Below, piece by piece: positions 1 through 6,939 of a stretch of 64,000 nt of DNA; the stretch's first letter is position 1; the number at the start of each line of letters is the position of its first letter. Position numbers and translations under genes: made by a program. The DNA lies in contig DASVNH010000136.1 of assembly GCA_036383955.1 (NCBI GenBank), forward strand, positions 1 to 64,000, read 5' to 3'. Under the pieces are notes generated by a model that saw only the letters and a list, made by a program, of their open reading frames with translations, was not told the origin of the DNA and did not search any database. The DNA comes from JACQFK01 sp036383955 (GTDB taxonomy: Bacteria > Planctomycetota > MHYJ01 > JACPRB01).

Positions 1-1096
1 CGCCGACGTACGCGTCCTCGTAGACGGCGGGGCCGCCGGAGATCACGATCTTCACGGGCAGCTTGTACTTCTTCGCGAACGCGTAGTCGCGCGTGTCGTG
101 CGCGGGCACGCCCATGACGACGCCCGTGCCGTAGTGCGCGAGGACGTAGTCGGCGACCCAGAGCGGGACGTTCTGCCCGTTGAGCGGATTCGTCACGAAG
201 CGGCCGCTGAAGACGCCGTCCTTGTCGCCTTCCATCGTCCGCTCGCGCTCCGACTTCTGGGAGCTCTTGCGGATGTACGCCTTCACCTCGGGCGTCGCGT
301 TCTCCGCCGCCAGCGGATGCTCGGGCGCGATCACCACGAACGAGACGCCCCAGGCCGTGTCCGGGCGCGTCGTGAAGACGGTGAGCTTGCGGCCGTCGAG
401 GTCGAAGTCGATCTCGCAGCCGACCGACTTCCCGATCCAGTTCCGCTGCAGCGCCTTGGTGCTTTCCGGCCAGCCGCTCAGCTTGTCGATGTCGTTGAGC
501 AGCCGCTCGGCCATCGCCGAGTACTTGAAGAACCAGCAGTTCTCGATGGGCTTCTTGACGACCTCGTTCTTGCAGCGCCAGCACTTGCCGTCGTGCACCT
601 GCTCGTTGGCGAGGATGCCGTCCTGCTCGCACCAGTTGACGGTGCTCGCCGCCCGGTACGCCCAGCCGTTCTTGAAGAGCAGCAGGAAGAGCCACTGGGT
701 CCACTTGTAGTAGTCGGGTTCAAAAGTCCGGACCTCGCGGTCCCAGTCGTAGGTGATCGCCATCCTCTCGAGGGTCTTCTTGCCGGTCTCGACGTTCTTG
801 AGCGTCCAGCCGCGCGGATGGAGCTTGTTCTTGATCGCCGCGTTCTCGGCGGGCAGGCCGAAGGCGTCCCAGCCGAAGGGATGCAGGACGTCGTCGCCCT
901 TCATCATCCGGTACCGCGCCACGGCGTCGCCGATCGAGTAGTTGCGGAAGTGGCCCATGTGGATGTCGCCCGACGGATAGGCGAACATCTCGAGCACGTA
1001 GTACTTGCGCTTCGGGGCGTCGGGCGTGTGGTGGAGCTTCAGGTCGCTCCACTTCTTGAGCCACTTCGCCTCGAGCGGCTTGGGATCGTATCTCAT
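1..1096 (-). CDS. leuS: Leucyl-tRNA synthetase, N-terminal part (cut by window edge)
   Basis: Charges tRNA-Leu with leucine (class I aminoacyl-tRNA synthetase, cytoplasmic). The visible 365 residues start MRYDPKPLEAKW and carry the class I HIGH-type signature as HMGH (about residues 46-49), followed by the LeuS-typical stretch GWDAFGLPAENAA, a Cys pair region (CEQDG...CWRC) and the start of the CP1 editing domain with TTRPDT. The KMSKS loop and anticodon domain lie beyond the left edge. The ATG at 1096 fits the family N-terminus; a TAGAAT hexamer lies at 1107-1112 on the same strand. The stop codon of the upstream gene (1110-1112) overlaps this hexamer, so leuS probably has its own promoter. 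The assignment is secure from the motifs in order. Confidence 0.95.
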   Translation of the reverse strand, partial: MRYDPKPLEAKWLKKWSDLKLHHTPDAPKRKYYVLEMFAYPSGDIHMGHFRNYSIGDAVARYRMMKGDDVLHPFGWDAFGLPAENAAIKNKLHPRGWTLKNVETGKKTLERMAITYDWDREVRTFEPDYYKWTQWLFLLLFKNGWAYRAASTVNWCEQDGILANEQVHDGKCWRCKNEVVKKPIENCWFFKYSAMAERLLNDIDKLSGWPESTKALQRNWIGKSVGCEIDFDLDGRKLTVFTTRPDTAWGVSFVVIAPEHPLAAENATPEVKAYIRKSSQKSERERTMEGDKDGVFSGRFVTNPLNGQNVPLWVADYVLAHYGTGVVMGVPAHDTRDYAFAKKYKLPVKIVISGGPAVYEDAYVG

Positions 1097-1109
1097 AGGA
1101 CCCGGGATT

Positions 1110-1601
1110 CTATCCGCGCGGCTCGGGAGCCGCAACTGGGGGCTCCCAGAGCGGACGTCCCATGTCCGCGGCCAGCTGGCGGGCCAGGCGGGCCGTGTCC
1201 TCCCGGCTGCTCGAGGACCGCACCAGCCAGGGCCTTCCTCCGCTTTCGGCGACGCACGCCTCGTAGCGCGTTCCCGACGACTCCCGCCGCTCGTTCATCC
1301 AGACCAGCGCCCTTTCCAGGGGGATCCGGGTCCGCACGGTGCGCCAGGGAACGGCGCGGACGAGGATCCGCACCTCTCCGGCGTCGCGGTCGACGGCCAG
1401 CACCCGGGCCCGGAAAAGCAGAACGAACGCGAAGAGGCCGGCGAACACGGCGAGGGAGCACACCAGCGTGTTCAGGAGCGGGGCCTTCCACGCCGCGCGG
1501 ATGACCGGCAGCAGCAGGCAGAACATCCAGAGGCAGAGAAGAGAACCCAGGCGGTCCCGCTCCACGTAGAGCACGAGCGGAGGCCGTTCGATCCGCTTCA
1601 T
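1110..1601 (-). CDS. Small two-helix membrane protein of unknown function
   Basis: A 163-residue protein starting MKRIERPPLV. Two hydrophobic segments (about residues 19-35 and 43-62) form a hairpin that would place a C-terminal basic/Arg-rich domain of about 100 residues in the cytoplasm; this resembles the general plan of small PH-like membrane proteins but I do not recognise a family. The ATG at 1601 is preferred over an upstream alternative because a TATACT hexamer sits at 1608-1613, six bases before it. It lies immediately upstream of leuS on the same strand. Confidence 0.7.
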   Translation of the reverse strand: MKRIERPPLVLYVERDRLGSLLCLWMFCLLLPVIRAAWKAPLLNTLVCSLAVFAGLFAFVLLFRARVLAVDRDAGEVRILVRAVPWRTVRTRIPLERALVWMNERRESSGTRYEACVAESGGRPWLVRSSSSREDTARLARQLAADMGRPLWEPPVAAPEPRG

Positions 1602-1654
1602 GCGCGGAGTATAACCGGCTCCGGCCCCGGCCAAAATCGCTATGCTGTACCGTC
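1602..1654. promoter_or_regulatory. Divergent promoter with two near-leaderless -10 boxes
   Basis: On the minus strand TATACT (1608-1613) lies 6 nt before the ATG at 1601. On the plus strand TATGCT (1641-1646) lies 8 nt before the ATG at 1655. Neither gene has a purine-rich Shine-Dalgarno site. The spacing suggests transcription starts at or near each start codon. No convincing -35 boxes are seen. Confidence 0.45.
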
Positions 1655-2623
1655 ATGAACATGCTCACGATCCTCCTGGCGCTGCAGGACCTCGTCGTCG
1701 GCCCCGACTACACGGTCGATCCCGACCTCAAGGACCAGGGCAACCCGAAGGGCAAGTCCTTCGAGTTCATGATGGCCCTCGCCGACAGCAAGATCTTCAA
1801 GGGCGACGACACGACCCTCGATCCGAAGAAGGCGGTGCGCAAGGAGCGAAAGATCTCCGTCTACGTGCCCGCCGCCTACAAGGACGGGACGAAGGCGCCC
1901 GTGCTGGTGTCGTTCGACGGCCCCAGCCACCTCGACAAGGTGCGCAACGCCCTCGACAACCTGACGGTCTCCAAGAACCCGGACCGCGTCCTGCCGGCCT
2001 TCGTCGCGATCGCCATCGAGAACGGCGGCAACGACGGCAAGGGCAGCCAGCGCGGCCTCGAGTACGACACGATGTCGGACCGGCACGCCCGCTTCATCCA
2101 CGAGGAGGTGCTGCCGGCCGTCCTCGCGGACGCGAAGATCAAGGCCGCGTTTCCCAAGCTCGCGTTCACGGCCGATCCCTGGGGCCGGGCCCTGATGGGC
2201 TGCAGCTCGGGCGGCGCCGCCGCGCTCATCGCCGGCTGGTTCCGCCCCGACCTCTTCCGCCGCCTGATCACCTACTCGGGGACGTTCGTGGACCAGCAGG
2301 ACGACGACGCGCCTGACGAGGCGAAGTTCCCGCTCGGCGCCTGGGAGTTCCACTCCGGGATGAAGCTCATCGAGACGAGCGAGAAGAAGCCACTCCGGAT
2401 CTTCACGCACGTGTCCGACGGCGACCTGCGCGCCAACGACCCGGAGAGCACCTACCACAATTGGGTGATGGCCAACCAGCGCACCGCCGCGGCGCTCAAG
2501 GCCAAGGGCTACGACTACCGCTACGTCTTCAGCAAGAACACGAAGCACTGCGACGGCAAGGTCTTCTCCCAGACGCTGGCGGACACGCTCGTCTGGATGT
2601 GGCGGGACTACAAGCCCGAGTGA
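1655..2623 (+). CDS. Exported esterase of the esterase-D / enterochelin-esterase type
   Basis: A 322-residue alpha/beta hydrolase. The nucleophile elbow reads GCSSGGAAA (about residue 188), the likely acid is in HVSDGDLRAND and the likely catalytic His is in NTKHCDGKVF near the C-terminus, giving a Ser-Asp-His order typical of the putative-esterase family. The N-terminus MNMLTILLALQD is a very short hydrophobic segment without positive charge, a form repeated in many exported proteins of this window. The substrate cannot be told; relatives hydrolyse acyl esters such as siderophore trilactones or acetylated sugars. The gene stands alone, divergent from the gene at 1110-1601 and followed by a palindrome. 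Confidence 0.8.
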   Translation: MNMLTILLALQDLVVGPDYTVDPDLKDQGNPKGKSFEFMMALADSKIFKGDDTTLDPKKAVRKERKISVYVPAAYKDGTKAPVLVSFDGPSHLDKVRNALDNLTVSKNPDRVLPAFVAIAIENGGNDGKGSQRGLEYDTMSDRHARFIHEEVLPAVLADAKIKAAFPKLAFTADPWGRALMGCSSGGAAALIAGWFRPDLFRRLITYSGTFVDQQDDDAPDEAKFPLGAWEFHSGMKLIETSEKKPLRIFTHVSDGDLRANDPESTYHNWVMANQRTAAALKAKGYDYRYVFSKNTKHCDGKVFSQTLADTLVWMWRDYKPE

Positions 2624-2639
2624 CCCGCGGGAGTCTGGA

Positions 2640-2670
2640 ATCTTGAGGTCACAAAATGTGACCTCAAGAT
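2640..2670. repeat. 14-bp-arm palindrome upstream of the ORF6N gene
   Basis: A perfect inverted repeat: arm ATCTTGAGGTCACA, loop AAA, arm TGTGACCTCAAGAT. It lies between the esterase stop and the ORF6N gene. Read in one frame its core gives LRSQNVTSRW, which is the conserved motif of ORF6N proteins, and it aligns with a second palindrome inside the neighbouring gene (2968-2994). It could be an operator, a terminator for the esterase gene or a mobile palindrome. Confidence 0.8.
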
Positions 2671-2779
2671 GGACGGCGCTCCCCTGTTACGAATCGAAAC
2701 ATCTACACACCCCGAGCCCCCTTCGGCCGCGCTTCTCCTAGGGAATGCCGTTGGCAAGCGGCTTGCTCCGAGGATCTCG

Positions 2780-3274
2780 ATGATGGCATCCTCGGACGGC
2801 CTTGAGGGACGGATCCATCTGATCCGCGGTCAGCGGGTCATGCTCGACAGCGATCTGGCCCAACTTTACGGCGTAGCCACCAAGCGCTTGAACGAACAAG
2901 TTCGACGAAACTCCAGAAGGTTTCCAGGTGACTTCGCCTTTCAATTGAGCCTTGAGGAAGCCGACATCTTGAAGTCGCAATTTGCGACTTCAAGTTGGGG
3001 CGGCCGTCGAAAGCTCCCCATGGCCTTCACCGAGCATGGCGCCGTCATGCTCGCGAACGTGCTGAACAGCAAGACCGCGGTCGAGGCGAGCGTGCTCGTC
3101 GTCCGGGCCTTCATCCGGCTCCGTTCGATCCTGGGGAGCCACGCCGAGCTCGCCCGCAAGGTCCAGGAGCTGGAGTCCAGGTACGACGCCCAGTTCAGGG
3201 TGGTCTTCGACGCCATCCGCGAGTTGATGGAGGAAACGGAGCCTCAGGACAAGATCGGCTTCCGACCTACGTGA
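2780..3274 (+). CDS. ORF6N domain protein (phage-type DNA-binding)
   Basis: A 164-residue protein beginning MMASSDGLEGRIHLIRG. The ORF6N domain spans most of it, with the recognisable blocks VMLDSDLAQLYGV, LNEQVRRN, FPGDFAFQL and SQFATSSWGG followed by AFTEHGAVMLANVL. A C-terminal helix-rich tail (about residues 125-164) may dimerise. The start at 2780 is chosen because AGGA precedes the ATGATG and because the conserved domain begins just after; longer in-frame extensions look non-coding. Family members are found in phages and as lone chromosomal genes and are thought to bind DNA. No other phage genes are near. The gene contains a perfect 13-bp-arm palindrome in its most conserved motif. Confidence 0.85.
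   Translation: MMASSDGLEGRIHLIRGQRVMLDSDLAQLYGVATKRLNEQVRRNSRRFPGDFAFQLSLEEADILKSQFATSSWGGRRKLPMAFTEHGAVMLANVLNSKTAVEASVLVVRAFIRLRSILGSHAELARKVQELESRYDAQFRVVFDAIRELMEETEPQDKIGFRPT
2968..2994. repeat. Palindrome inside the ORF6N coding sequence
   Basis: Arms CTTGAAGTCGCAA and TTGCGACTTCAAG around a single T. It encodes the conserved LKSQFATSS. Compared with the palindrome at 2640-2670, the changes at paired arm positions are compensatory, so symmetry is kept in both copies. Confidence 0.8.
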
Positions 3275-3336
3275 GCGCCCGCTTACTCCCTCGGGCGGAC
3301 GGCTCCTTGACCCTGACCTGGCCCCCTGACCTGTCG

Positions 3337-4698
3337 TTACTCCAGGTAGCGGATGCGCTTCTGGACGTCGGTGTTGATCGAGTGGTAGGCCTCGGTCAGG
3401 TTGCCGGGGTCGAAGAGCGTCTGGCGCATGTGCTCGGCGTCGTCGTAGCCGATCGCCTTCGTGAAGATCGGCAGCAGGTAGTCGATCCCCATCCGCGAGG
3501 GCTTCATCCGCATCGGATCGTAGAGCGCGGGATGCAGCGACCGCGCGTGGATCAGCCCCCAGCGGTCCCGGAAGCGGTTCGCGTCGTAGCCCTCCACGTG
3601 GAAGCCCTTGGAGCGGTCGTACTGCAGGATCGCCACCGCGTTGTTCCGGCCCTCCACGAGGAGCTCGACCGCCTTCCCGCCCAGCAGCGCGGCGTAGAAG
3701 CGGTCGAAGAGGATCGGACGTCCTCCGCGCTGCGTGTGGCCGACTTTTCGCGTGAAGATGGCTTCCTTGGCCGACGTCCCCCGCCGCGCGTCCGCGAAGT
3801 AGCGGTCCCCGATCATCTGGATCATCCGCTCGCGCAGCGCCTCGGCCGCCCCGGTCAGCTGCGTGTTCCCCGCCGGGTCGGTCGTCTTCATCTTCGCGCC
3901 GAGCTCGTCGCCCGACTCGTCCACGATGCCCTCGCCGCAGACGATGACGACGTTCTTCTGCAGCTCGTAGATCTGCTTCACCCGCTCGACGAGAAACTCG
4001 ACGTTGACCGGATGCTCCGGGACCAGGATGAGGTCGGGCTGCCCGTAGGCCGACCCCAGCGCGATGTAGCCGGAGTGCCGCCCCATCACCTCGATGATCG
4101 CGATGCGCCGGTGGCTCTCGGCCGTGGTGCGGATGCGCTCGACGCCCCCCGCCGACACGAAGACGGACGTCGCGTAGCCCGGCGTGCAGTAGTTCACGAT
4201 CTGGGAGAGGTCGAAGGTGGCGCCCGACGCCCTCCGCGAGTACGCCCCCGCGAGGAGGACCCAGTCGTCGGACTCGCTCGGGTAGTTGAGGCCGAGGTCG
4301 TTGTCGATCGTCTTGGGCGCGAGCACGGTGGGAAAGCGGTCGGCCAGCGGCTGCAGCGCGTTGAGCGTGCCGTCGCCGCCGACGCAGATCAGGCCCTCGA
4401 TCTTCAGCTTCTCGATCCGCTCGCAGACCTGGTCGATCTGGAGCTTGTTGGCGGGATCGACGTAGTCCCGCGACGAGCCGATCAGAGTGCCGCCCTTCGC
4501 GGGGTCGATCTCCGGGATCCCCTGGAACAGCGGGTTCAGGTGGACGTGCGGGACCCGCGGGTTGAAGAGCCCGTTGAAGCCCTTGATGATCCCGATGAGC
4601 TCGATCTTGAGCTGGTTCGCCCGCGTCACCGCGCCGTGGATCGTCGCGTTCAAGGCCGGCGTGTCGCCGCCCGCCGTCAGGATGCCGATCCGTTTCAT
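3337..4698 (-). CDS. pfkA: 6-phosphofructokinase (plant/trypanosome-like signature)
   Basis: Phosphorylates fructose 6-phosphate to the 1,6-bisphosphate, the committed step of glycolysis, in the cytoplasm. The 453-residue protein starts MKRIGILTAGGDTPALNA. Further family motifs are GGDGTLNA, PKTIDNDL (catalytic Asp in TIDND), MGRHSGYIA, the PEHP region and TQRGG. At the two positions that separate ATP- from pyrophosphate-dependent enzymes it has Gly (GGDGT) and Lys (PKTID), the combination known from plant and trypanosomatid ATP-type enzymes, so ATP is the likelier donor. A TATGCT hexamer at 4705-4710 lies six bases before the ATG, supporting this start. It is a single gene, divergent from the cyclase gene. 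Confidence 0.9.
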   Translation of the reverse strand: MKRIGILTAGGDTPALNATIHGAVTRANQLKIELIGIIKGFNGLFNPRVPHVHLNPLFQGIPEIDPAKGGTLIGSSRDYVDPANKLQIDQVCERIEKLKIEGLICVGGDGTLNALQPLADRFPTVLAPKTIDNDLGLNYPSESDDWVLLAGAYSRRASGATFDLSQIVNYCTPGYATSVFVSAGGVERIRTTAESHRRIAIIEVMGRHSGYIALGSAYGQPDLILVPEHPVNVEFLVERVKQIYELQKNVVIVCGEGIVDESGDELGAKMKTTDPAGNTQLTGAAEALRERMIQMIGDRYFADARRGTSAKEAIFTRKVGHTQRGGRPILFDRFYAALLGGKAVELLVEGRNNAVAILQYDRSKGFHVEGYDANRFRDRWGLIHARSLHPALYDPMRMKPSRMGIDYLLPIFTKAIGYDDAEHMRQTLFDPGNLTEAYHSINTDVQKRIRYLE

Positions 4699-4763
4699 GC
4701 CGGGAGCATATCCCATTCTTTGGCTGGAAGCGCGGAGCCAGGCGCTAGAATTTGGAACCAGCG

Positions 4764-6233
4764 ATGGAAGAGCCGACGACCTCCCCGCGCATCCGCGTGA
4801 TCATGTTCACCGACCTGCTGAACTCCACCAAGCTCAAGGAGCAGATCGGCGCCGAGGCCTACCGCGCGCTCAAGTCGAAGCACGACGCGTTCATCCGCCA
4901 GGGCCTCGCCCTCGCGCCCACCGGCCAGGTCCTCCAGGACACCGGCGACGGCTACTTCGTGAGCTTCGACAGCGTCGCGCAGGCCGTCGCCGCCGCCCTC
5001 GTCTTCCAGGCCCTCATGGCGCGCGAAGCCTGGCCTCACCCCTTCACGTCGCGCGTGGGCCTGCACCTGGGCGAGGTCGCCGAAGGCCACAGCGCCGTCA
5101 CCGGCCGCCCCGAGTTCATCTCGTCCGCCATCGACCAGGCCAGCCGGACCATGTCGCTGGCCGTCGGCGGCCAGATCCTTCTCACCCGCGCCGTCTACGA
5201 CTCCGCCCGCCTCGTCGTCCGCGAGCACCCGCCGGTCGGGCCCGACGTCCCCCGCCCCGCGCTCGAATGGCGGGCCCACGGCCCCTACCTGTTCAAGGGC
5301 TGCGTCGAGGCCGTCGACGTCTTCGAGGTCGGCGCCCAGGGCACGGCGCCGCTGACCGCGCCGCCGGACTCGGAGAAGGCCCGACGTCCCGTCGCGCCCG
5401 AGGCCTCCGCCCCCGTCCCGTACTGGACCCGGCGGATCTTCGTGGCCGCGGCCGTCATCGGCGCGCCGATCCTCGGCGTCGCCGCCTGGCTCCGCCGCCG
5501 CCCCGCGTCGAACATCGAAGGCATGCGCGCGAAGATCGAGCGGGAGGTGGCGTTCATTCAAGCCAAGCCCCCCGCGGTCGTCGGCCCCCCCGGGGAGGTC
5601 AAGACGGTCGACCTCATCCAGACGAGCGACAACGCCGGCTTCGACATCCTGAACGACGACCGGGTGGTCGACATGCGCGGCTGGAAGCTGGTACCGACCG
5701 CCCGGCTCAACGAGCCGCACAGCCTCATCGCGGTGACGCGCCGGATTCGCCTGAAGAAGAACCGGCCGGTCGACACCTTCGAGATGCAGGCCCGGACCGC
5801 GGGCCTCGACGTCGTGCTCGCCTGCCAGGAGAACTATCCCTGCGCCTACGAGGCGCAGAGAGTGGAGTCCTTCGTCGGCGAAGAACGGATGAAGGTGCGG
5901 AAGGTGTCGATCGACGTCTCCAGCGTCGAGGTCGGCCAGGAATTCGACCTCCGGGTGATGCAGACCTACATCAACTCCATGCAGACCCCGGTGGAGCAGT
6001 GGTTCGGCCTGATCGGCTACCGGAGTTCCTTCCTCTCCTCGCTTCTCCTGCTCTTCCCCGACAAGCGGCCCTTCAAGACCTACGAGATGAAGGTGGTGGT
6101 CGCCGACCGGGCGACGCCCGTCGACTACGCCGGCGAGCGCCTCGTGCTGGCGGGCGAAACGCGCGAGTGGATCTACTGGGAGGTCCCCAAGCCCCTGTCC
6201 GGCCACGTCTACCGCCTGCACTGGACCTGGTAA
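4764..6233 (+). CDS. Class III adenylate/guanylate cyclase domain protein, membrane-anchored
   Basis: A 489-residue protein. The N-terminal cyclase domain (about 1-190) has the first metal Asp in IMFTDLLNST (D17) and the second in LQDTGDGYF (D62). The usual Asn of the transition-state pair appears as Asp in AIDQASRT, while the Arg is kept, so activity is likely but not certain. A single hydrophobic helix follows at about 222-243 (IFVAAAVIGAPILGVAAWL), then a C-terminal region of about 240 residues that I do not recognise and that would lie outside the membrane. It probably makes cAMP in response to a signal sensed by the C-terminal part. The ATG at 4764 is preferred to an in-frame TTG twelve bases upstream; TAGAAT lies at 4746-4751. 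Confidence 0.8.
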   Translation: MEEPTTSPRIRVIMFTDLLNSTKLKEQIGAEAYRALKSKHDAFIRQGLALAPTGQVLQDTGDGYFVSFDSVAQAVAAALVFQALMAREAWPHPFTSRVGLHLGEVAEGHSAVTGRPEFISSAIDQASRTMSLAVGGQILLTRAVYDSARLVVREHPPVGPDVPRPALEWRAHGPYLFKGCVEAVDVFEVGAQGTAPLTAPPDSEKARRPVAPEASAPVPYWTRRIFVAAAVIGAPILGVAAWLRRRPASNIEGMRAKIEREVAFIQAKPPAVVGPPGEVKTVDLIQTSDNAGFDILNDDRVVDMRGWKLVPTARLNEPHSLIAVTRRIRLKKNRPVDTFEMQARTAGLDVVLACQENYPCAYEAQRVESFVGEERMKVRKVSIDVSSVEVGQEFDLRVMQTYINSMQTPVEQWFGLIGYRSSFLSSLLLLFPDKRPFKTYEMKVVVADRATPVDYAGERLVLAGETREWIYWEVPKPLSGHVYRLHWTW

Positions 6234-6265
6234 GCGGGGCGCGGCATCCTCTCGCCCCGCTTACC
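6229..6265. terminator. Bidirectional hairpin containing both converging stop codons
   Basis: Perfect 13-bp arms GGTAAGCGGGGCG and CGCCCCGCTTACC around an 11-base loop. The TAA of the cyclase gene lies in the left arm and the TAA of the DUF2585 gene, read on the other strand, lies in the right arm. No long T-tract follows. The position between converging genes suggests a shared terminator. Confidence 0.6.
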
Positions 6266-6857
6266 CCGGCCGGCGGCCCGCCAGCTGCCAGACCTTGATC
6301 GCGTGAATCGGGTAGATCAGCATCAGCACGTTCAGCGTCAGGTTGTCGCGCACGGCGAAGAGGCAGCCGAGCTCCATGGCCGCCAGGATCGCCACGCTCT
6401 GCCACGGGCGGACCTTCGACGCGAGGAAGAAGCCCAGGCTCATCATCAGGATGTCGCTCAGCGAGTTGAACACGCTGTCGCCCGCGTAGCCCACGGCGAT
6501 CGTCGCCTGACGGTAGCGGTTGATGATGATCGGCGAGTTCTCGAGAATCTCCCAGGCCCCTTCCAGGACCGTCGCGATCAGCAGGCGATAGCGGAGGTCG
6601 AGCTTGCGGGCGACGCCCCACAGCAGCGCGAAGAACAGCAGGCCGTGCCCGATGTGGGAGAAAGAATAGGGGTCGGCGAAGCGCTGCGAATTCCCGGCGC
6701 TCCAGATGTCGCCTTCCCAGAGGCCGAAACGGCCGTCGGGGCCGAAGAACGTCCGCCCCATGGCCAGCTCGAGGATGGCCGTGAGCGTGAACACCCCGAG
6801 GATCCACACCAGGACGGACCGGCGGGGCGCCGGCGCCGGAGTCGCCGCGGCTTCCAT
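6261..6857 (-). CDS. DUF2585 (UPF0314) integral membrane protein
   Basis: A 198-residue protein starting MEAAATPAPAPRR. It shows the family's conserved blocks: AGNSQRFADPYSFSHIGHG, EGAWEILENSPIIINRYR, then GDSVFNSLSD and RDNLTLNVLML. About five hydrophobic segments are visible. The function of the family is unknown. The ATG at 6857 follows a TACACT hexamer (6867-6872) nine bases away and fits the family start; a longer reading would add an unlikely Arg/Ser-rich tail. It converges with the cyclase gene and diverges from the sigma factor gene. Confidence 0.85.
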   Translation of the reverse strand: MEAAATPAPAPRRSVLVWILGVFTLTAILELAMGRTFFGPDGRFGLWEGDIWSAGNSQRFADPYSFSHIGHGLLFFALLWGVARKLDLRYRLLIATVLEGAWEILENSPIIINRYRQATIAVGYAGDSVFNSLSDILMMSLGFFLASKVRPWQSVAILAAMELGCLFAVRDNLTLNVLMLIYPIHAIKVWQLAGRRPG

Positions 6858-6939
6858 GCGGGGAGTAGTGTACGACGGGAAACCGGGCCGGGCGATTCTT
6901 GCGTCGGATCCCCCCCCCGGCGGGCACTCCCTTGTAGTA

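Noticed and set aside
2640..3274. A prophage remnant around the ORF6N gene
   Set aside because: No integrase, structural or other phage genes flank it; the neighbours are housekeeping genes.
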